Assembly (NCBI GenBank): GCA_902812365.1
Contig: CADDZC010000028.1
Location: forward strand, 1-44,298
Reading direction: 5' to 3'
Length of the DNA stretch: 44,298 nucleotides
From: Acidobacteriota bacterium
GTDB lineage: Bacteria; Acidobacteriota; Terriglobia; UBA7540
Shown: in pieces, positions 9,342-22,426 of the stretch
Layout of the letters: each line of letters starts with the position of its first letter
Position numbering within the stretch: position 1 is the stretch's first letter
Program-made: the position numbers and the translations under genes
Notes under the pieces: model-generated
What the model was told of the DNA's origin: nothing
The model's database searches: none
The model's input: the letters and a program-made list of their open reading frames with translations, nothing else

Positions 9342-9371
9342 TTGCCTCTCGTCAATCTTTTCCGTTACAAT
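9342..9371 (+). promoter_or_regulatory. Putative promoter of the FNR-like gene
   Basis: TTGCCT (9342-9347) and TACAAT (9366-9371) are separated by 18 bp and lie 34 bases ahead of the GTG start at 9405. Both boxes are partial matches to the sigma70 consensus. The surrounding 9087-9341 holds no gene; its only notable feature is an AT-rich patch at 9262-9302. Confidence 0.4.
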
Positions 9372-9404
9372 GATTGCTGATGCCGCGAGAATCCGAGACT
9401 GACG

Positions 9405-10130
9405 GTGAAAAACGCCTTCCACGAAGCTTATCTGCTCCACGCCGAGTACACCAACAACCGCACCAAACACTTTTCGTTTGAATTGCGGAACGGGAGCCAG
9501 TTTGACTACCTGCCCGGCCAGTTTATTTCGATGGCGGCGGAGTTTGGCGGCAAGCAGGTGCTGCGGTCTTACTCCATCGCCTCGTCGCCGCATCACGATA
9601 ACCGCTTCGACCTGTGCCTGAACATCGTTCCCCACGGCCTGGTCTCGCCCTGGTTGTTTCATTTGCAACCCGGCGACCGGATCGAGTTTTGCGGGCCTTT
9701 CGGCCTGTTCACGCTGCGGGAGCCGCTGGACTCAATTTCGGCCTTCATCGCCACGGGCACGGGCATCGCTCCTCTGCGGGCGATGCTGCAGTACTTGTTC
9801 CAGCAGCCGGGCGCGGGGCCCGGTCCCGACAAGGAAATATGGCTGATCTTCGGCGTGCGGGAAGAAGCGGACATTCTCTATCGCCGCGAGTTTGAGCAGA
9901 TGGCCCGCGACCACCCCAATTTCCGCTTCATCCCCACGCTGAGCCGCCCGGGCCCCGGATGGAAGGGCCACACCGGCTACGTCCAGGAGCAGATTGGCCG
10001 GTACCTGGGCCACCGAGCGGGTTTCCACGCCTACGTTTGCGGCCTGCGAAAAATGGTGGATGACGTGCGGCGGCAGCTGGAAGCGATGGGCTACGGGCCG
10101 GAGGCGGTGAGTTACGAGCGCTATGATTAG
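9405..10130 (+). CDS. Ferredoxin-NADP(+) reductase-like flavoprotein
   Basis: This is a one-electron/two-electron flavin oxidoreductase of the FNR superfamily. An N-terminal FAD-binding barrel carries RSYSIAS (residues 54-60). The C-terminal NAD(P) domain has ATGTGIAPLRAM (116-127), TLSRPGPGWKGHTGYVQ and the terminal YVCGLRKMVDDVR. It has 241 residues and no iron-sulfur domain, so the electron partner is separate. The GTG 9405 start is the first one ahead of the homology. The stop overlaps the next gene by 8 bases, suggesting coupled translation with the sulfatase-like TPR protein. Relatives act as ferredoxin/flavodoxin reductases or as reductase components of oxygenases; the exact partner is unknown. 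Confidence 0.87.
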   Translation: MKNAFHEAYLLHAEYTNNRTKHFSFELRNGSQFDYLPGQFISMAAEFGGKQVLRSYSIASSPHHDNRFDLCLNIVPHGLVSPWLFHLQPGDRIEFCGPFGLFTLREPLDSISAFIATGTGIAPLRAMLQYLFQQPGAGPGPDKEIWLIFGVREEADILYRREFEQMARDHPNFRFIPTLSRPGPGWKGHTGYVQEQIGRYLGHRAGFHAYVCGLRKMVDDVRRQLEAMGYGPEAVSYERYD

Positions 10131-12087
10131 AAGAGGGGTCGGAGGTTTCGTGCTCTCGGCCCTGTTGGGTTCCTGCGGGGCCCCCGCCGCGCCGCGCCCG
10201 ACTTCCCGGCTTCCGAACGTCGTCGTCATCACGCTCGACACGGTGCGCGCCGACCATCTCCACGTTTACGGGGACGCCCGCATCGAGACGCCCCGCCTGG
10301 ACGCCCTGGCGCGCTCCGGAACCCGGTTCAGCCAGGCTTACACGCCGGTGCCGATCACCCTGCCGGCCCACACCGCGATTTTCACCGGCAGCTTTCCGAT
10401 GGCCACGGGAATGCACGATTTCAGCGGCAACCAGCTGGCCGAGAGCATTCCCACCCTGGCCAGCGTTCTGCGCGCCAGCGGATACGCCACCGCCGCCTTC
10501 ATCGCCGCCGCCGTGCTCGATGCGCGGTTCGGCCTGAACCAGGGCTTCGACACCTATGACGGCCACTTCGATTTCAGCCGGCTCGACGAGACCAATCTCG
10601 ACCTCATGGCGCGCCGGGGCGACGACGTGATGGCCCGGGCGCTCGCCTGGCTCGGCCACGGCCCGCCGCAGCCCTTCCTGCTCTGGGTCCATCTCTACGA
10701 TGCCCATTACCCCTACACCTCGGCCCCTCCTTACACCGCCCGCTATCGCGGCCGGCCCTATGATGCCGCCATCGCCTTCGATGACGCGCAGGTGGGCCGC
10801 TTGATCGGTTTTCTGCAAGCGCGCGGCCTTTACGACCCGGCGCTCATCGTCCTGTGCGCCGATCATGGTGAAGGCTTGGGCGAGCACGGCGAGAAGACCC
10901 ACGGATTTTTCATCTACAACTCCACCCTCCACGTGCCGCTGATCATCAAGCTGCCGGCCTCGGCCCCGGGGGTGGCCGCGCGCGTCGTTAATACGCCGGT
11001 CTCCCTCGTCGACGTTCTGCCCACGGTCCTCGCCGCGCTCCGCCTGCCGATTCCGCCCACCGTGCAGGGCCGCAGCCTGCTCGGTGAAATCATGGGACGC
11101 GATTCCGGCTCCGCCTCGACGCTCTATTCCGAGACCTATCTGCCCCTGCTCCACTTCGGCTGGAGCCCGTTGCGGGGCCTGGCGTGGCGCGACTGGCAGT
11201 TTATCGACGCGCCGCGGCCGGAGCTGTACGATACTCGCGCCGATCCCCGCGAGCGGAACAATCTGAAAGGCGCGCGCCAGGCGCTCGCCCATGAAATGCG
11301 CAACCGGCTGTTCGACGTCCTGCGCCGGTACACGCCGGCGGCCGGTCAGGCTGCGGCCGCCCAGGCGCCGACCGACCCGGCCCTGCTCGATCGGCTGCGC
11401 TCGCTCGGCTACGTCGCGCTCTCCTCCGGCACCTGGGTTCCGCCGAGCGGCCAGCCGCTGGCCGATCCGAAAGACCGCATCCGGGTCTATGAACTGGTCT
11501 CCGACGCCATGGCGGACGGCCAGCACGGACGCTACCGGGATTCGCTGCGGCGGCTGGCGGAAGCCGCCCGCACCGAGCCGGCCTCGCTGCCCATCCGTTA
11601 TCTGGCCGCTCTCGATTACTATCGCCTCCAGGACTATCCGAGCGCCATCCGGGCTTTCCAGGCGGCGCTCGCGCTGGACCCCAAGTTCGCTTTGGCCACC
11701 TACTATCTGGGACTGGCGCAAGTCCGCACGGGCGACCTGGACGGTGCCGCCGCCTCCTTCGAGCGGGCCCTCGAGCTGGACCCGACGAACTTTGTCGCCG
11801 CCTACGATCTGGGGGCGGCCGACCTGAAGCGGCACCGCCTGGAAGAAGCCGTCCGGCTTTTTCGGCGGGCCACCCAGATCAACCCGAACTATGCCCCCGC
11901 CTGGGAAGCCCTCGGGGCCACCGAGCTGTATCAGCACCGCGTTGACGACGCCGTCGAGGCGCTCAAACACGCCGTCCGGCTGGCTCCCCACTCCGCCCGG
12001 GCTCACTACGACCTCGGCCGCGCCTACCAGGCCCAGGGGCGCGCCGATCTGGCGCGGCAGGAGTTCGCCCGCGCCCAGGCCCCCTGA
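10123..12087 (+). CDS. Sulfatase-like (alkaline phosphatase superfamily) lipoprotein with C-terminal TPR repeats
   Basis: The 654-residue protein begins with a lipobox-like signal (LLGSC, Cys18). It then has a sulfatase-type alkaline phosphatase superfamily domain: VVITLDTVRADH (34-45), PVPITLPAHTAIFTG (75-89), CADHGEGLGEHG and a family tail (PELYDTRADPRERNNL). Classic sulfatases carry Cys/Ser-x-Pro-x-Arg here; this one has Thr79-Leu-Pro-Ala-His83. It cannot form formylglycine at that site and more resembles the threonine-nucleophile members of the superfamily. From about residue 440 there are roughly five TPR units (for example LAALDYYRLQDYPSAIRAF). I expect a cell-envelope hydrolase or transferase with a protein-interaction tail. 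The substrate is unknown. The start overlaps the preceding gene by 8 bases. Confidence 0.85.
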   Translation: MIRRGVGGFVLSALLGSCGAPAAPRPTSRLPNVVVITLDTVRADHLHVYGDARIETPRLDALARSGTRFSQAYTPVPITLPAHTAIFTGSFPMATGMHDFSGNQLAESIPTLASVLRASGYATAAFIAAAVLDARFGLNQGFDTYDGHFDFSRLDETNLDLMARRGDDVMARALAWLGHGPPQPFLLWVHLYDAHYPYTSAPPYTARYRGRPYDAAIAFDDAQVGRLIGFLQARGLYDPALIVLCADHGEGLGEHGEKTHGFFIYNSTLHVPLIIKLPASAPGVAARVVNTPVSLVDVLPTVLAALRLPIPPTVQGRSLLGEIMGRDSGSASTLYSETYLPLLHFGWSPLRGLAWRDWQFIDAPRPELYDTRADPRERNNLKGARQALAHEMRNRLFDVLRRYTPAAGQAAAAQAPTDPALLDRLRSLGYVALSSGTWVPPSGQPLADPKDRIRVYELVSDAMADGQHGRYRDSLRRLAEAARTEPASLPIRYLAALDYYRLQDYPSAIRAFQAALALDPKFALATYYLGLAQVRTGDLDGAAASFERALELDPTNFVAAYDLGAADLKRHRLEEAVRLFRRATQINPNYAPAWEALGATELYQHRVDDAVEALKHAVRLAPHSARAHYDLGRAYQAQGRADLARQEFARAQAP

Positions 12088-12146
12088 GCCGAAAAAGGCC
12101 GGGTGGGCGCGGGCTCGAGCGGCCGCCGCGCGGGGGCGGCAACCGG

Positions 12147-12152
12147 TATAAT
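12147..12152 (+). promoter_or_regulatory. Isolated -10-like TATAAT ahead of the amidohydrolase gene
   Basis: A perfect TATAAT stands out in very GC-rich sequence, about 100 bases upstream of the GTG at 12253. No good -35 box is 16-18 bp upstream, so this is only a candidate. Confidence 0.3.
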
Positions 12153-12252
12153 CAGGGGCCGGCGGGCGGGCGCTCGAGCGGCGCGCGGCCGCCGGGAAAA
12201 TTCGGGCCGGATGTCCGTCTTGCGGGCCCGTCCGGCCGGCGGGAGGCTCGCC

Positions 12253-13174
12253 GTGTTCCATCGCCGAATGATGTATGCCGCCGCGCTTCTGGCCGCCGCG
12301 CCGCGCTGTCTGGGGGCGCTCGACCACGCGCCCAAAGTCATCGACGCGCATTTCCATTACAATGGCGAGCCGGGGTTGCTCGAGAAGCTCGAGGCCCGGC
12401 TCGAACAGGTTGACGGCCTGGCGTTCTTGCTGGTGACGCCGGCGGCCTTTTCCCAGGCCCGAGCCTTCATCGCCGAGCATCCCGACCGCCTGATCGGCTT
12501 CGGCGATATCCGGCTCGATGATCCGGCCGTGCTGGAGTTGATTGACCAGTTTCATGCCGCCGGATTCCGCGGTCTCGGCGAGATCACCAAGCCGCTCCAT
12601 CGCTACGACGATCCCCGCTACTGGCCCGTTTACGAGCGCGCCGCCCGCGACCATCTGATCCTGCTGTTCCACACCGGGATCGTCAACCGCGAGACGCCCG
12701 AGATCCCCGAGGATGCGAGCGTGGACCGCATGCGGGCCACGACGCTCGACGCCATCGCCCGCCGGTTTCCTTCCGTCACCGTCATCGGCGCCCATCTCGG
12801 CAATCCCGATTACGCCTGGGCGGCGGAGATCGCCCGCTGGAATCCCAACCTCTACTTCGACCTTTCCGGCTCGTCGCTGATCAAAAAACAAGACGACTAC
12901 GGCTTTTTCAAGCAGATTTTCTGGTGGTCGGGCGTCGTCAGCCCCCACACCCCGAAAAGCTCCCACAGCGCCTTTGAAAAACTCGTGTTCGGCTCGGACG
13001 TCTTCGGAGGCGACATCGAGGAATTTGACCGCGAGCTCGAGCGTTACCACAAGATGCTCGATGCCTGCGGCGTCAGCCCCGAGGCGCAGGCGAACATCTT
13101 CAGCGGCACGCTGTGGCGCCTTCTGAACGCCCCGCCGCCCCGCCCGCCGGCCCCCGGAGCGAGCCGGGCGGCCG

Positions 13175-13188
<14 letters not shown>
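12253..13188 (+). CDS. Amidohydrolase-2 family metal-dependent hydrolase, exported
   Basis: This is a TIM-barrel amidohydrolase of the Amidohydrolase-2 type. The frame is open from 12103, but the first 50 codons are low-complexity Arg/Ala/Gly. GTG 12253 has a clear ribosome site (GGGAGG at 12241-12246, 6-base spacer) and opens a signal peptide with core MMYAAALLAAAP, giving 311 residues. The metal-binding IDAHFHY (HxH), the Lys/Glu region LGEITKPLH, VIGAHLGN and the terminal Asp in VFGSDVFGG are present, so it looks active. Relatives include decarboxylases and lactonases; the substrate here is unknown. Its end overlaps the 3' end of priA by 14 bases (convergent). Confidence 0.8.
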
Positions 13189-15679
<2,491 letters not shown>

Positions 15680-15827
15680 TTCATCCTGCTGGGGTGGATT
15701 ATCCCGTCTTGCGGGCAGAATCGCCAGACCGCGATGGTCGCGAGCCATGGAGCGACGCGGAGCGCGCGGCTCAGGGATTCGGCCGTGGGCGGTGGCGCGA
15801 TCCGGCGTTTGGAGGCTAAATCAATAC

Positions 15828-16060
15828 TTTTCAACAACCTAGTGGCTTTCGAGAGGGCTGTCTCGAGCGCGCCCTGAAGCGGGACTCTTGTTTTCAATAA
15901 CTTAGCTCGAATGCCGGGGTGCCGATACTCGCATAAATTACCTATAATCAACAACATAGTGGCTTTCAACCGAACGCTCGACGTATTTTCAATAACTTAG
16001 CGGCTTCGTTTTTTGGGCGAAGCCACTAGGTTGTTTATTTTCAACGATATAATGGCTTCG
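15828..16060 (+). repeat. Five-copy interspersed repeat array B
   Basis: This array is built from the same ~23-bp unit as array A (8865-9086). Unit starts are 15828, 15891 (truncated or degenerate after TTAGC), 15945, 15986 and 16038, so spacings are 63, 54, 41 and 52 (array A: 52, 54, 41, 52). The last ~80 bp, from 15981, closely match the last ~80 bp of array A from 9007, including the inverted copy and hairpin. As in array A it lies between divergently transcribed genes, with the same orientation relative to them. Confidence 0.85.
15998..16028. other. Stem-loop inside repeat array B
   Basis: TAGCGGCTTCG (15998-16008) pairs with CGAAGCCACTA (16018-16028) with one C-A mismatch and a 9-base loop. 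The right arm continues as an inverted repeat copy to about 16036 (reverse complement AACAACCTAGTGGCTTCG). It is the positional equivalent of the hairpin at 9024-9054. Confidence 0.75.
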
Positions 16061-16251
16061 TTCCTCAAAAAAAGATGTTTTGATCCCGGCGCTTCCGCCG
16101 ACTCGCGAGGCTCAACCCCTGACAGACAGCTTCCGGCGGAGATCCTGGGGTCGGAGGGAGGGATGCAGATGCGCTGGCGGCCGTCTGGGTTCATTAGCGA
16201 ATATATTAACATATCCTTATGCGCTCGTCAAGTCAGTTTTTCGCGCCCTTG

Positions 16252-16280
16252 TTGACGCCGCCCCTGCTCCGCACTAGTAT
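16252..16280 (+). promoter_or_regulatory. Sigma70-type promoter of the DUF4412-like gene
   Basis: TTGACG (16252-16257), a 17-bp spacer and TAGTAT (16275-16280) make a good sigma70 promoter 39 bases ahead of the GTG start at 16320. It gives a short leader containing the ribosome site GAGGAGGGA. An AT-rich patch (16192-16222) lies upstream. Confidence 0.65.
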
Positions 16281-16319
16281 AGGGAGCATCTGCCGGGTTT
16301 CGATCCGAGGAGGGAAGCC

Positions 16320-17393
16320 GTGAATAGGAAAGTGGCGGTTCTCGTCGCGTCGATGGTCATGGGGGCGTGCGGCTGGGCGCGGGCCGACTTCAAGTATACG
16401 GAGCAGAGCCGGCTGACGGGTGGCGTGCTGGCCGGCGCGATGAAGTTCGTGGGAGTCTTTAGCAAGAAGGCCCGCGAGCCGATGGTCTCCACCGTCTATG
16501 TCGAGGGCAACCGGATGCGGCGGGAGGACGCGGAAGGGAAGGTGCAGATCATCGACCTCGACGGTCGCCGCATCATCTCGGTGGATCCTCGCCAGCAGAC
16601 TTACTCCGTCGTCACGTTCGACCAGATGCGGCAGGCGATCGAGCGGGCTCGAGCCAAGGCGGAAGCCGAGCAGAAGAAGCAGGCCAAGAATCCCAACGTG
16701 AAAATCGTTCCCAAGTTTCAGGTGACGCCAGGGGCGGGCAGCCGAGTGATCCTGGGCCAGAACACCCATGAGGTCAAGGTCAGCGTGCAGATGGAAATGC
16801 AGTCGGACGACCCTCAGGCGCAGGGGCAGAAGGCGACGTTCTGGATGAACTCGGACGATTACGTGGCCCCGTCAGTCCCCGGCTATGAACAGCTGCGCGC
16901 CTTCAACATGAAGATGGCGAGGGAGCTGGACTGGGTGCCGGGAAAGCTTTTTGGCGGCAATGTTCAGATGTCCAGCGCGATGGCGGAAGCGGCCAAGAAT
17001 GGCTCGGAGCTGAAGGGATTCCCGCTACTTCAGTACATCAGTTTCGGGGCCGCGGGAACCGGGGCGGGCGAGGGAGGCCCATCTTCGGCTCAAGCCCAGC
17101 CTCAGGCGCAACCGCAGGCTCGTCCGGCGAATCCGTTGTCGATGAGTCCGAGCGGGCTGGCCGTCAAGACGCTCGGGGGGATGTTTGGCCGGCACAAGAA
17201 GAAGAATGCCGACGAGGAGTCGGCAGACGCCGGGGGCGGAGCCGCCGGGCCGCCGCCGAGCACCCCGGGCTCGCTGGCCGAGATGACCATCGAAGTGACT
17301 TCTTACTCGAACGGCCCTTTGGATTCGTCGCTGTTCGACATTCCCGCCGGTTATCGCCAGATCGAGGGCGACATCAATCAATTGGCGCGGTGA
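16320..17393 (+). CDS. Secreted DUF4412-like protein
   Basis: This is an exported protein of 357 residues and unknown function. It has a signal peptide (VAVLVASMVMGACGWARA), then an N-terminal half typical of a family I associate with Acidobacteriota (FSKKAREPMVSTVYVEGNRM, VQIIDLDGRRIISVDPRQQ, TYSVVTFDQMRQA). The middle and C-terminal parts contain WMNSDDYVAPSVPGYEQLRA, a Gln/Ala/Pro-rich linker, a Lys-rich patch GRHKKKNADEES, and the terminal domain MTIEVTSYSNGPLD with SLFDIPAGY. It resembles DUF4412-type periplasmic proteins, but I cannot confirm the family. GTG 16320 is supported by the GAGGAGG site and by a promoter at 16252-16280. It lies upstream of ligA on the same strand. Confidence 0.75.
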   Translation: MNRKVAVLVASMVMGACGWARADFKYTEQSRLTGGVLAGAMKFVGVFSKKAREPMVSTVYVEGNRMRREDAEGKVQIIDLDGRRIISVDPRQQTYSVVTFDQMRQAIERARAKAEAEQKKQAKNPNVKIVPKFQVTPGAGSRVILGQNTHEVKVSVQMEMQSDDPQAQGQKATFWMNSDDYVAPSVPGYEQLRAFNMKMARELDWVPGKLFGGNVQMSSAMAEAAKNGSELKGFPLLQYISFGAAGTGAGEGGPSSAQAQPQAQPQARPANPLSMSPSGLAVKTLGGMFGRHKKKNADEESADAGGGAAGPPPSTPGSLAEMTIEVTSYSNGPLDSSLFDIPAGYRQIEGDINQLAR

Positions 17394-17548
17394 AGGGCGC
17401 AACGCCGGACTGGCTGAGCGCGGTTGCTGGGAGGTTGGCTGAAGCCTTCCGGCCGCCCTGCGCCCCTAACCCTCCGTTTCCATCCCGTCTCGCGCCCGCC
17501 GCCGCGCGTCCGGCTCGCTTCGTTCCGCTTCCGGCCCGACTCTGTTAA

Positions 17549-19603
<2,055 letters not shown>

Positions 19604-19640
19604 CAAACCCCGCCCCCTCACGGTAGTGGTAGGGGAGCCC

Positions 19641-19714
19641 TGGGAGGTCGTCTAACGGTAGGACTGCAGACTCTGGATCTGCGTATCGGGGTTCGAATCC
19701 CTGCCTCCCAGCCA
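19641..19714 (+). tRNA. tRNA-Gln (anticodon CTG), CCA encoded
   Basis: The cloverleaf can be read by eye. The acceptor stem is TGGGAGG/CCTCCCA, the anticodon stem GCAGA/TCTGC holds the loop CTCTGGA with anticodon CTG, and the T arm contains GGTTCGAATCC. Discriminator G at 19711 is followed by a genomic CCA at 19712-19714. It reads CAG codons. The following ~168 bp to 19882 hold no recognisable gene. Confidence 0.95.
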
Positions 19715-19882
19715 AGCCTTTTGAAGCCCTTCCTCGAAATGACCCCGGGCAGCCTCGGGGCGACGGTGCAGGTCCCACCCGAGCCGTTCTTCACGGAACG
19801 CCGGCAGCCCCCTTGACGGGCCTCCCCGCGCCCCGGCGGAGCCGGCTCGGCCAAGGCCGGCCGCGAGCCGCGGCGGAGATGT

Positions 19883-21193
19883 TCACGGCCCGAAGCCAAG
19901 GCGGAGAAACAAGACGGCGCCCTTGGGTTGGGAGCCGTAAACGGGCCTCAGCGCCGGCGGCACGCCGTAAAGCGTGACCTGGCCGCCGAGCGCGGTCGAG
20001 AGGCGGGAGATGACCGCGAAGCCGCGGTCGTAGCCCAGAGTATAGGCCTGGACGCGCGCCAGAAAGTGCTCTTCCAAGCCCGGAAGCGGAGAGGCGCTCC
20101 CCAGCAACAACTGGTTCGTTCGGTCCACGCTTTCGACGCGGGTCCAGACGGAGTGATGAAGGCGAAACCGCAGGGTGGACTCGGCCGTGTAGCCGTTGAA
20201 GACCTCGCCGCCCGGCAGGTTTTGGTTCCGGCCCCAGATCAGGGTCGAGGCCCAGTTTCCGTCGCGCCGGGGCCGATTGTACATGATCGAGGCGGTCATG
20301 CGGAGGACATCTTGGCGGGGGTTGAGCGCCTCGGGGCGGTGCAGGCGGGCGACGGAATACTGGCCGCTCCAATTGCGGCCGGGATTGGCAGTAAGCCGCG
20401 CCGACCAGGAATCGATTCGGCCGGAGTCGAGGTCCCAGCGATACTCGTCGGGCTCGCGCCCGTGAAACCCGGAGACCTCGATGAGCGCCTTCCCATAAGT
20501 CAGGCCGAGCGTCACGACGTCGTCGGCGATGTGGGTGGAGTCTTCCAGGTGATGCCCGAGCGTGGCGATCGGGTCCTCGCTGGCCGAAGCCCGGTGCGGG
20601 TAAGCGGTCGGCCCCATCGCCGGATCGCCCGTTGGGGCGGCGTAGAAAGAGAGCAGAGCGTGCTCGCCGAGCCGGAGATCGTAGAGCGCCGCGAGCTCCA
20701 TGAAGAAGTCATGCGGATGCTGGCCATCCACGATGGGCCGGCCAAACGCCGTCTCGCCGACTTGAAACAATTCCGGGTAGAGGCGGTGAGTGACCGTAGC
20801 GGGTTCCAGGCTGAGCATGGCGCGGAGGGTGAGCGTGCCGGGGCCAAGCCGTCGTTGCGCCATGGGCATGAGCCAGTTGGTGGAGAAGAGCCGATCGTGG
20901 CCGCGGGGACCACTTTGCTGGATATCGTTCAGGAAGGCGACACCGTGGAACATGAGCATCCATGAGCCCCTCATGCTCATCAACATGGGGGCGGGAGTCG
21001 AGTCGGGCTGGGCGCTGGTGCCGGAGGAGTCGTGGCGGAGAATGGCGTCGGTAAAAGTATCTGCGTCCATGGCGATCGCGAGAGGCGGCCCGGCATCCGG
21101 CGCGGGCGACGGAGTTTGCGCTTGGGAGAGCGCGGTGGGTGGGCTGAGAAGGCACACCAGGGCCACGGTGCAACGGAAGATGAGGTGGTTCAT
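19883..21193 (-). CDS. Putative outer-membrane beta-barrel protein, Met/His-rich N-terminal part
   Basis: I recognise no named family. ATG 21193 has a strong ribosome site (AAAGGAG) and begins a signal peptide (MNHLIFRCTVALVCLLSPP), giving 436 residues; the open frame extends 102 codons further upstream without support. The mature N-terminal part is rich in Met, His and aromatic residues (PMLMSMRGSWMLMFHG, GQHPHDFFMELAALYDL). The rest has alternating beta-strand patterns with aromatic girdles and ends LFLRLGFGP, consistent with an outer-membrane barrel. It is the last gene of a minus-strand set with a Cys/His-rich secreted protein and a TlpA thioredoxin, which points to metal or redox handling. 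That role is inference. Confidence 0.65.
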   Translation of the reverse strand: MNHLIFRCTVALVCLLSPPTALSQAQTPSPAPDAGPPLAIAMDADTFTDAILRHDSSGTSAQPDSTPAPMLMSMRGSWMLMFHGVAFLNDIQQSGPRGHDRLFSTNWLMPMAQRRLGPGTLTLRAMLSLEPATVTHRLYPELFQVGETAFGRPIVDGQHPHDFFMELAALYDLRLGEHALLSFYAAPTGDPAMGPTAYPHRASASEDPIATLGHHLEDSTHIADDVVTLGLTYGKALIEVSGFHGREPDEYRWDLDSGRIDSWSARLTANPGRNWSGQYSVARLHRPEALNPRQDVLRMTASIMYNRPRRDGNWASTLIWGRNQNLPGGEVFNGYTAESTLRFRLHHSVWTRVESVDRTNQLLLGSASPLPGLEEHFLARVQAYTLGYDRGFAVISRLSTALGGQVTLYGVPPALRPVYGSQPKGAVLFLRLGFGP

Positions 21194-21282
21194 GATTCTC
21201 CTTTCGCATATGCGCGGGCGAGGCCCGGCGTGTGAATTTGTGCTTGGCGCCAGCACAAAAATCGCAGGGTCCAGGAAGTGGC

Positions 21283-21702
21283 TTAAATGCGAAGGAGAGA
21301 ACTCTGTTGAACGAGGGTCGGACCGGCGGGTCGGGGCGGAGAATGCGCCAGCGAATCGCCGGTCAAGGCTGCCGGGGGGTCGGTCGCGACCGGCAGGACA
21401 TAGAGCACGGGAGCCAGTTTTTGAGTGGAAAAGCGGGGAGCGATAGGGGATTCCGGCTTCGAGATGATAGAAGACGTTCGGCAGACCTGCCCACCGCAAT
21501 TCGCCCGGTGACGGTCTTCAGACCGGTGCGGCGATGAATGATGATGACACGTCGCGGGTGAGGAGCCGGCGACCGAGGCCGGGCACGAATTGAACGCGCA
21601 CAGGGTTGAACAACCGAGGCTGAACAGCCACGCGCCGTTCAGCCATACGATGACGAGGGTGGCCACGGCCTTTCGATGCAGTTTCAAAGTCCTGGCTCGC
21701 AA
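21283..21702 (-). CDS. Small secreted Cys/His-rich protein
   Basis: This 139-residue protein has an N-terminal hydrophobic export segment (VATLVIVWLNGAWLFSLGC). A Cys/His-rich stretch follows (CSTLCAFNSCPAS, then TCHHHSSPHRSEDRHR and NCGGQVC). The spacing suggests metal binding (copper, zinc) or disulfides. No ATG precedes the export signal. TTG 21702 is placed 6 bases after GAGGTG and is the best start. It lies 25 bp after tlpA and 89 bp before the barrel-like gene, all on the minus strand. I do not recognise a named family, although similar small Cys/His-rich proteins are remembered from Acidobacteriota. Confidence 0.6.
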   Translation of the reverse strand: MRARTLKLHRKAVATLVIVWLNGAWLFSLGCSTLCAFNSCPASVAGSSPATCHHHSSPHRSEDRHRANCGGQVCRTSSIISKPESPIAPRFSTQKLAPVLYVLPVATDPPAALTGDSLAHSPPRPAGPTLVQQSSLLRI

Positions 21703-21727
21703 TCAAAACACCTCGGGCGGAGTCGCC

Positions 21728-22345
21728 CTACCCGGAGCTGCCGGTGCGGGCGGAGGCTCCGATTTTCGCTTCGCCGGGCCTGACCAGTTCGCGCACAAAC
21801 GTCAGCATGCGAGGGTCATCCCAGTCGAGCGGCCCCACAATCTTCTCGGCCAGGCGGCCGCGGCGGTCAATGAGGTAGGTTTCGGGAAACTTGAAGGTTC
21901 CATATTGACCGGCCAGCCTCTGGTCGGGATCGCGGGCAATGGGGAAGGTCAGGCGGTACTTGCGAATAAACGCCGCCAGGGCCTCGGGGTTCTGATCGAC
22001 GCTGACGCCCACGACTTCCACGCCGAGGGGGCGGACCTTCTCGGCAAACCGTTCCAGACTGGGAATCTCTTCGACGCACGGCGGGCACCAAGTCGCCCAA
22101 AAATTCAGCACGACGACGCGCCCGCGGTCACTCCGCAAATCGATGAACTGTGTGATATCGCTGGCCAGCCGGCCGGTCAGCACCGGCGCCTCGGTGCCGT
22201 CGGGTGGGGCTAAGGGGAGGCTGAATTCGGGAACAGAATCTCCCACCTTCAGCGGACGGCGAACTCGGGGCCGCAGGAGGAGCAGCCAAATCGCAGTCAC
22301 CGCCACCCCGACGGCCAGAATCAGCAAGCCTACTCTCTTACCCAC
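21728..22345 (-). CDS. TlpA/ResA-like thiol-disulfide oxidoreductase, membrane-anchored
   Basis: This extracytoplasmic thioredoxin probably reduces disulfides on exported proteins such as cytochromes or metal-binding proteins. It has 205 residues. An N-terminal anchor helix (VGLLILAVGVAVTAIWLLLL) precedes an AhpC/TSA-Redoxin fold with VVVLNFWATWCPPC. The catalytic pair is the WCPPC motif. It continues with VVGVSVDQNPEALAAFI, the cis-Pro region FKFPETYLIDRRGRL and a normal C-terminus. The start is GTG 22345, without an evident ribosome site; a TATAAG-like box lies just upstream on the same strand. It heads a minus-strand operon with the Cys/His-rich protein and the barrel-like protein, whose cysteines it could service. 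Confidence 0.88.
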   Translation of the reverse strand: MGKRVGLLILAVGVAVTAIWLLLLRPRVRRPLKVGDSVPEFSLPLAPPDGTEAPVLTGRLASDITQFIDLRSDRGRVVVLNFWATWCPPCVEEIPSLERFAEKVRPLGVEVVGVSVDQNPEALAAFIRKYRLTFPIARDPDQRLAGQYGTFKFPETYLIDRRGRLAEKIVGPLDWDDPRMLTFVRELVRPGEAKIGASARTGSSG

Positions 22346-22360
22346 GAAATGATTGTGCCT

Positions 22361-22366
22361 TATAAT
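22361..22366 (+). promoter_or_regulatory. -10-like TATAAT in the tlpA/glycosyltransferase divergent region
   Basis: TATAAT lies 61 bases ahead of the GTG 22427. On the other strand the overlapping sequence reads CATTATAAGG, so this 81-bp gap may hold overlapping divergent promoters. No strong -35 is evident. Confidence 0.35.
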
Positions 22367-22426
22367 GATGTTGGTGTCGAGATGGTCGTTCCGTAGAGGG
22401 GGCTTCAGGCCAGCAGGGGGCGCTCG

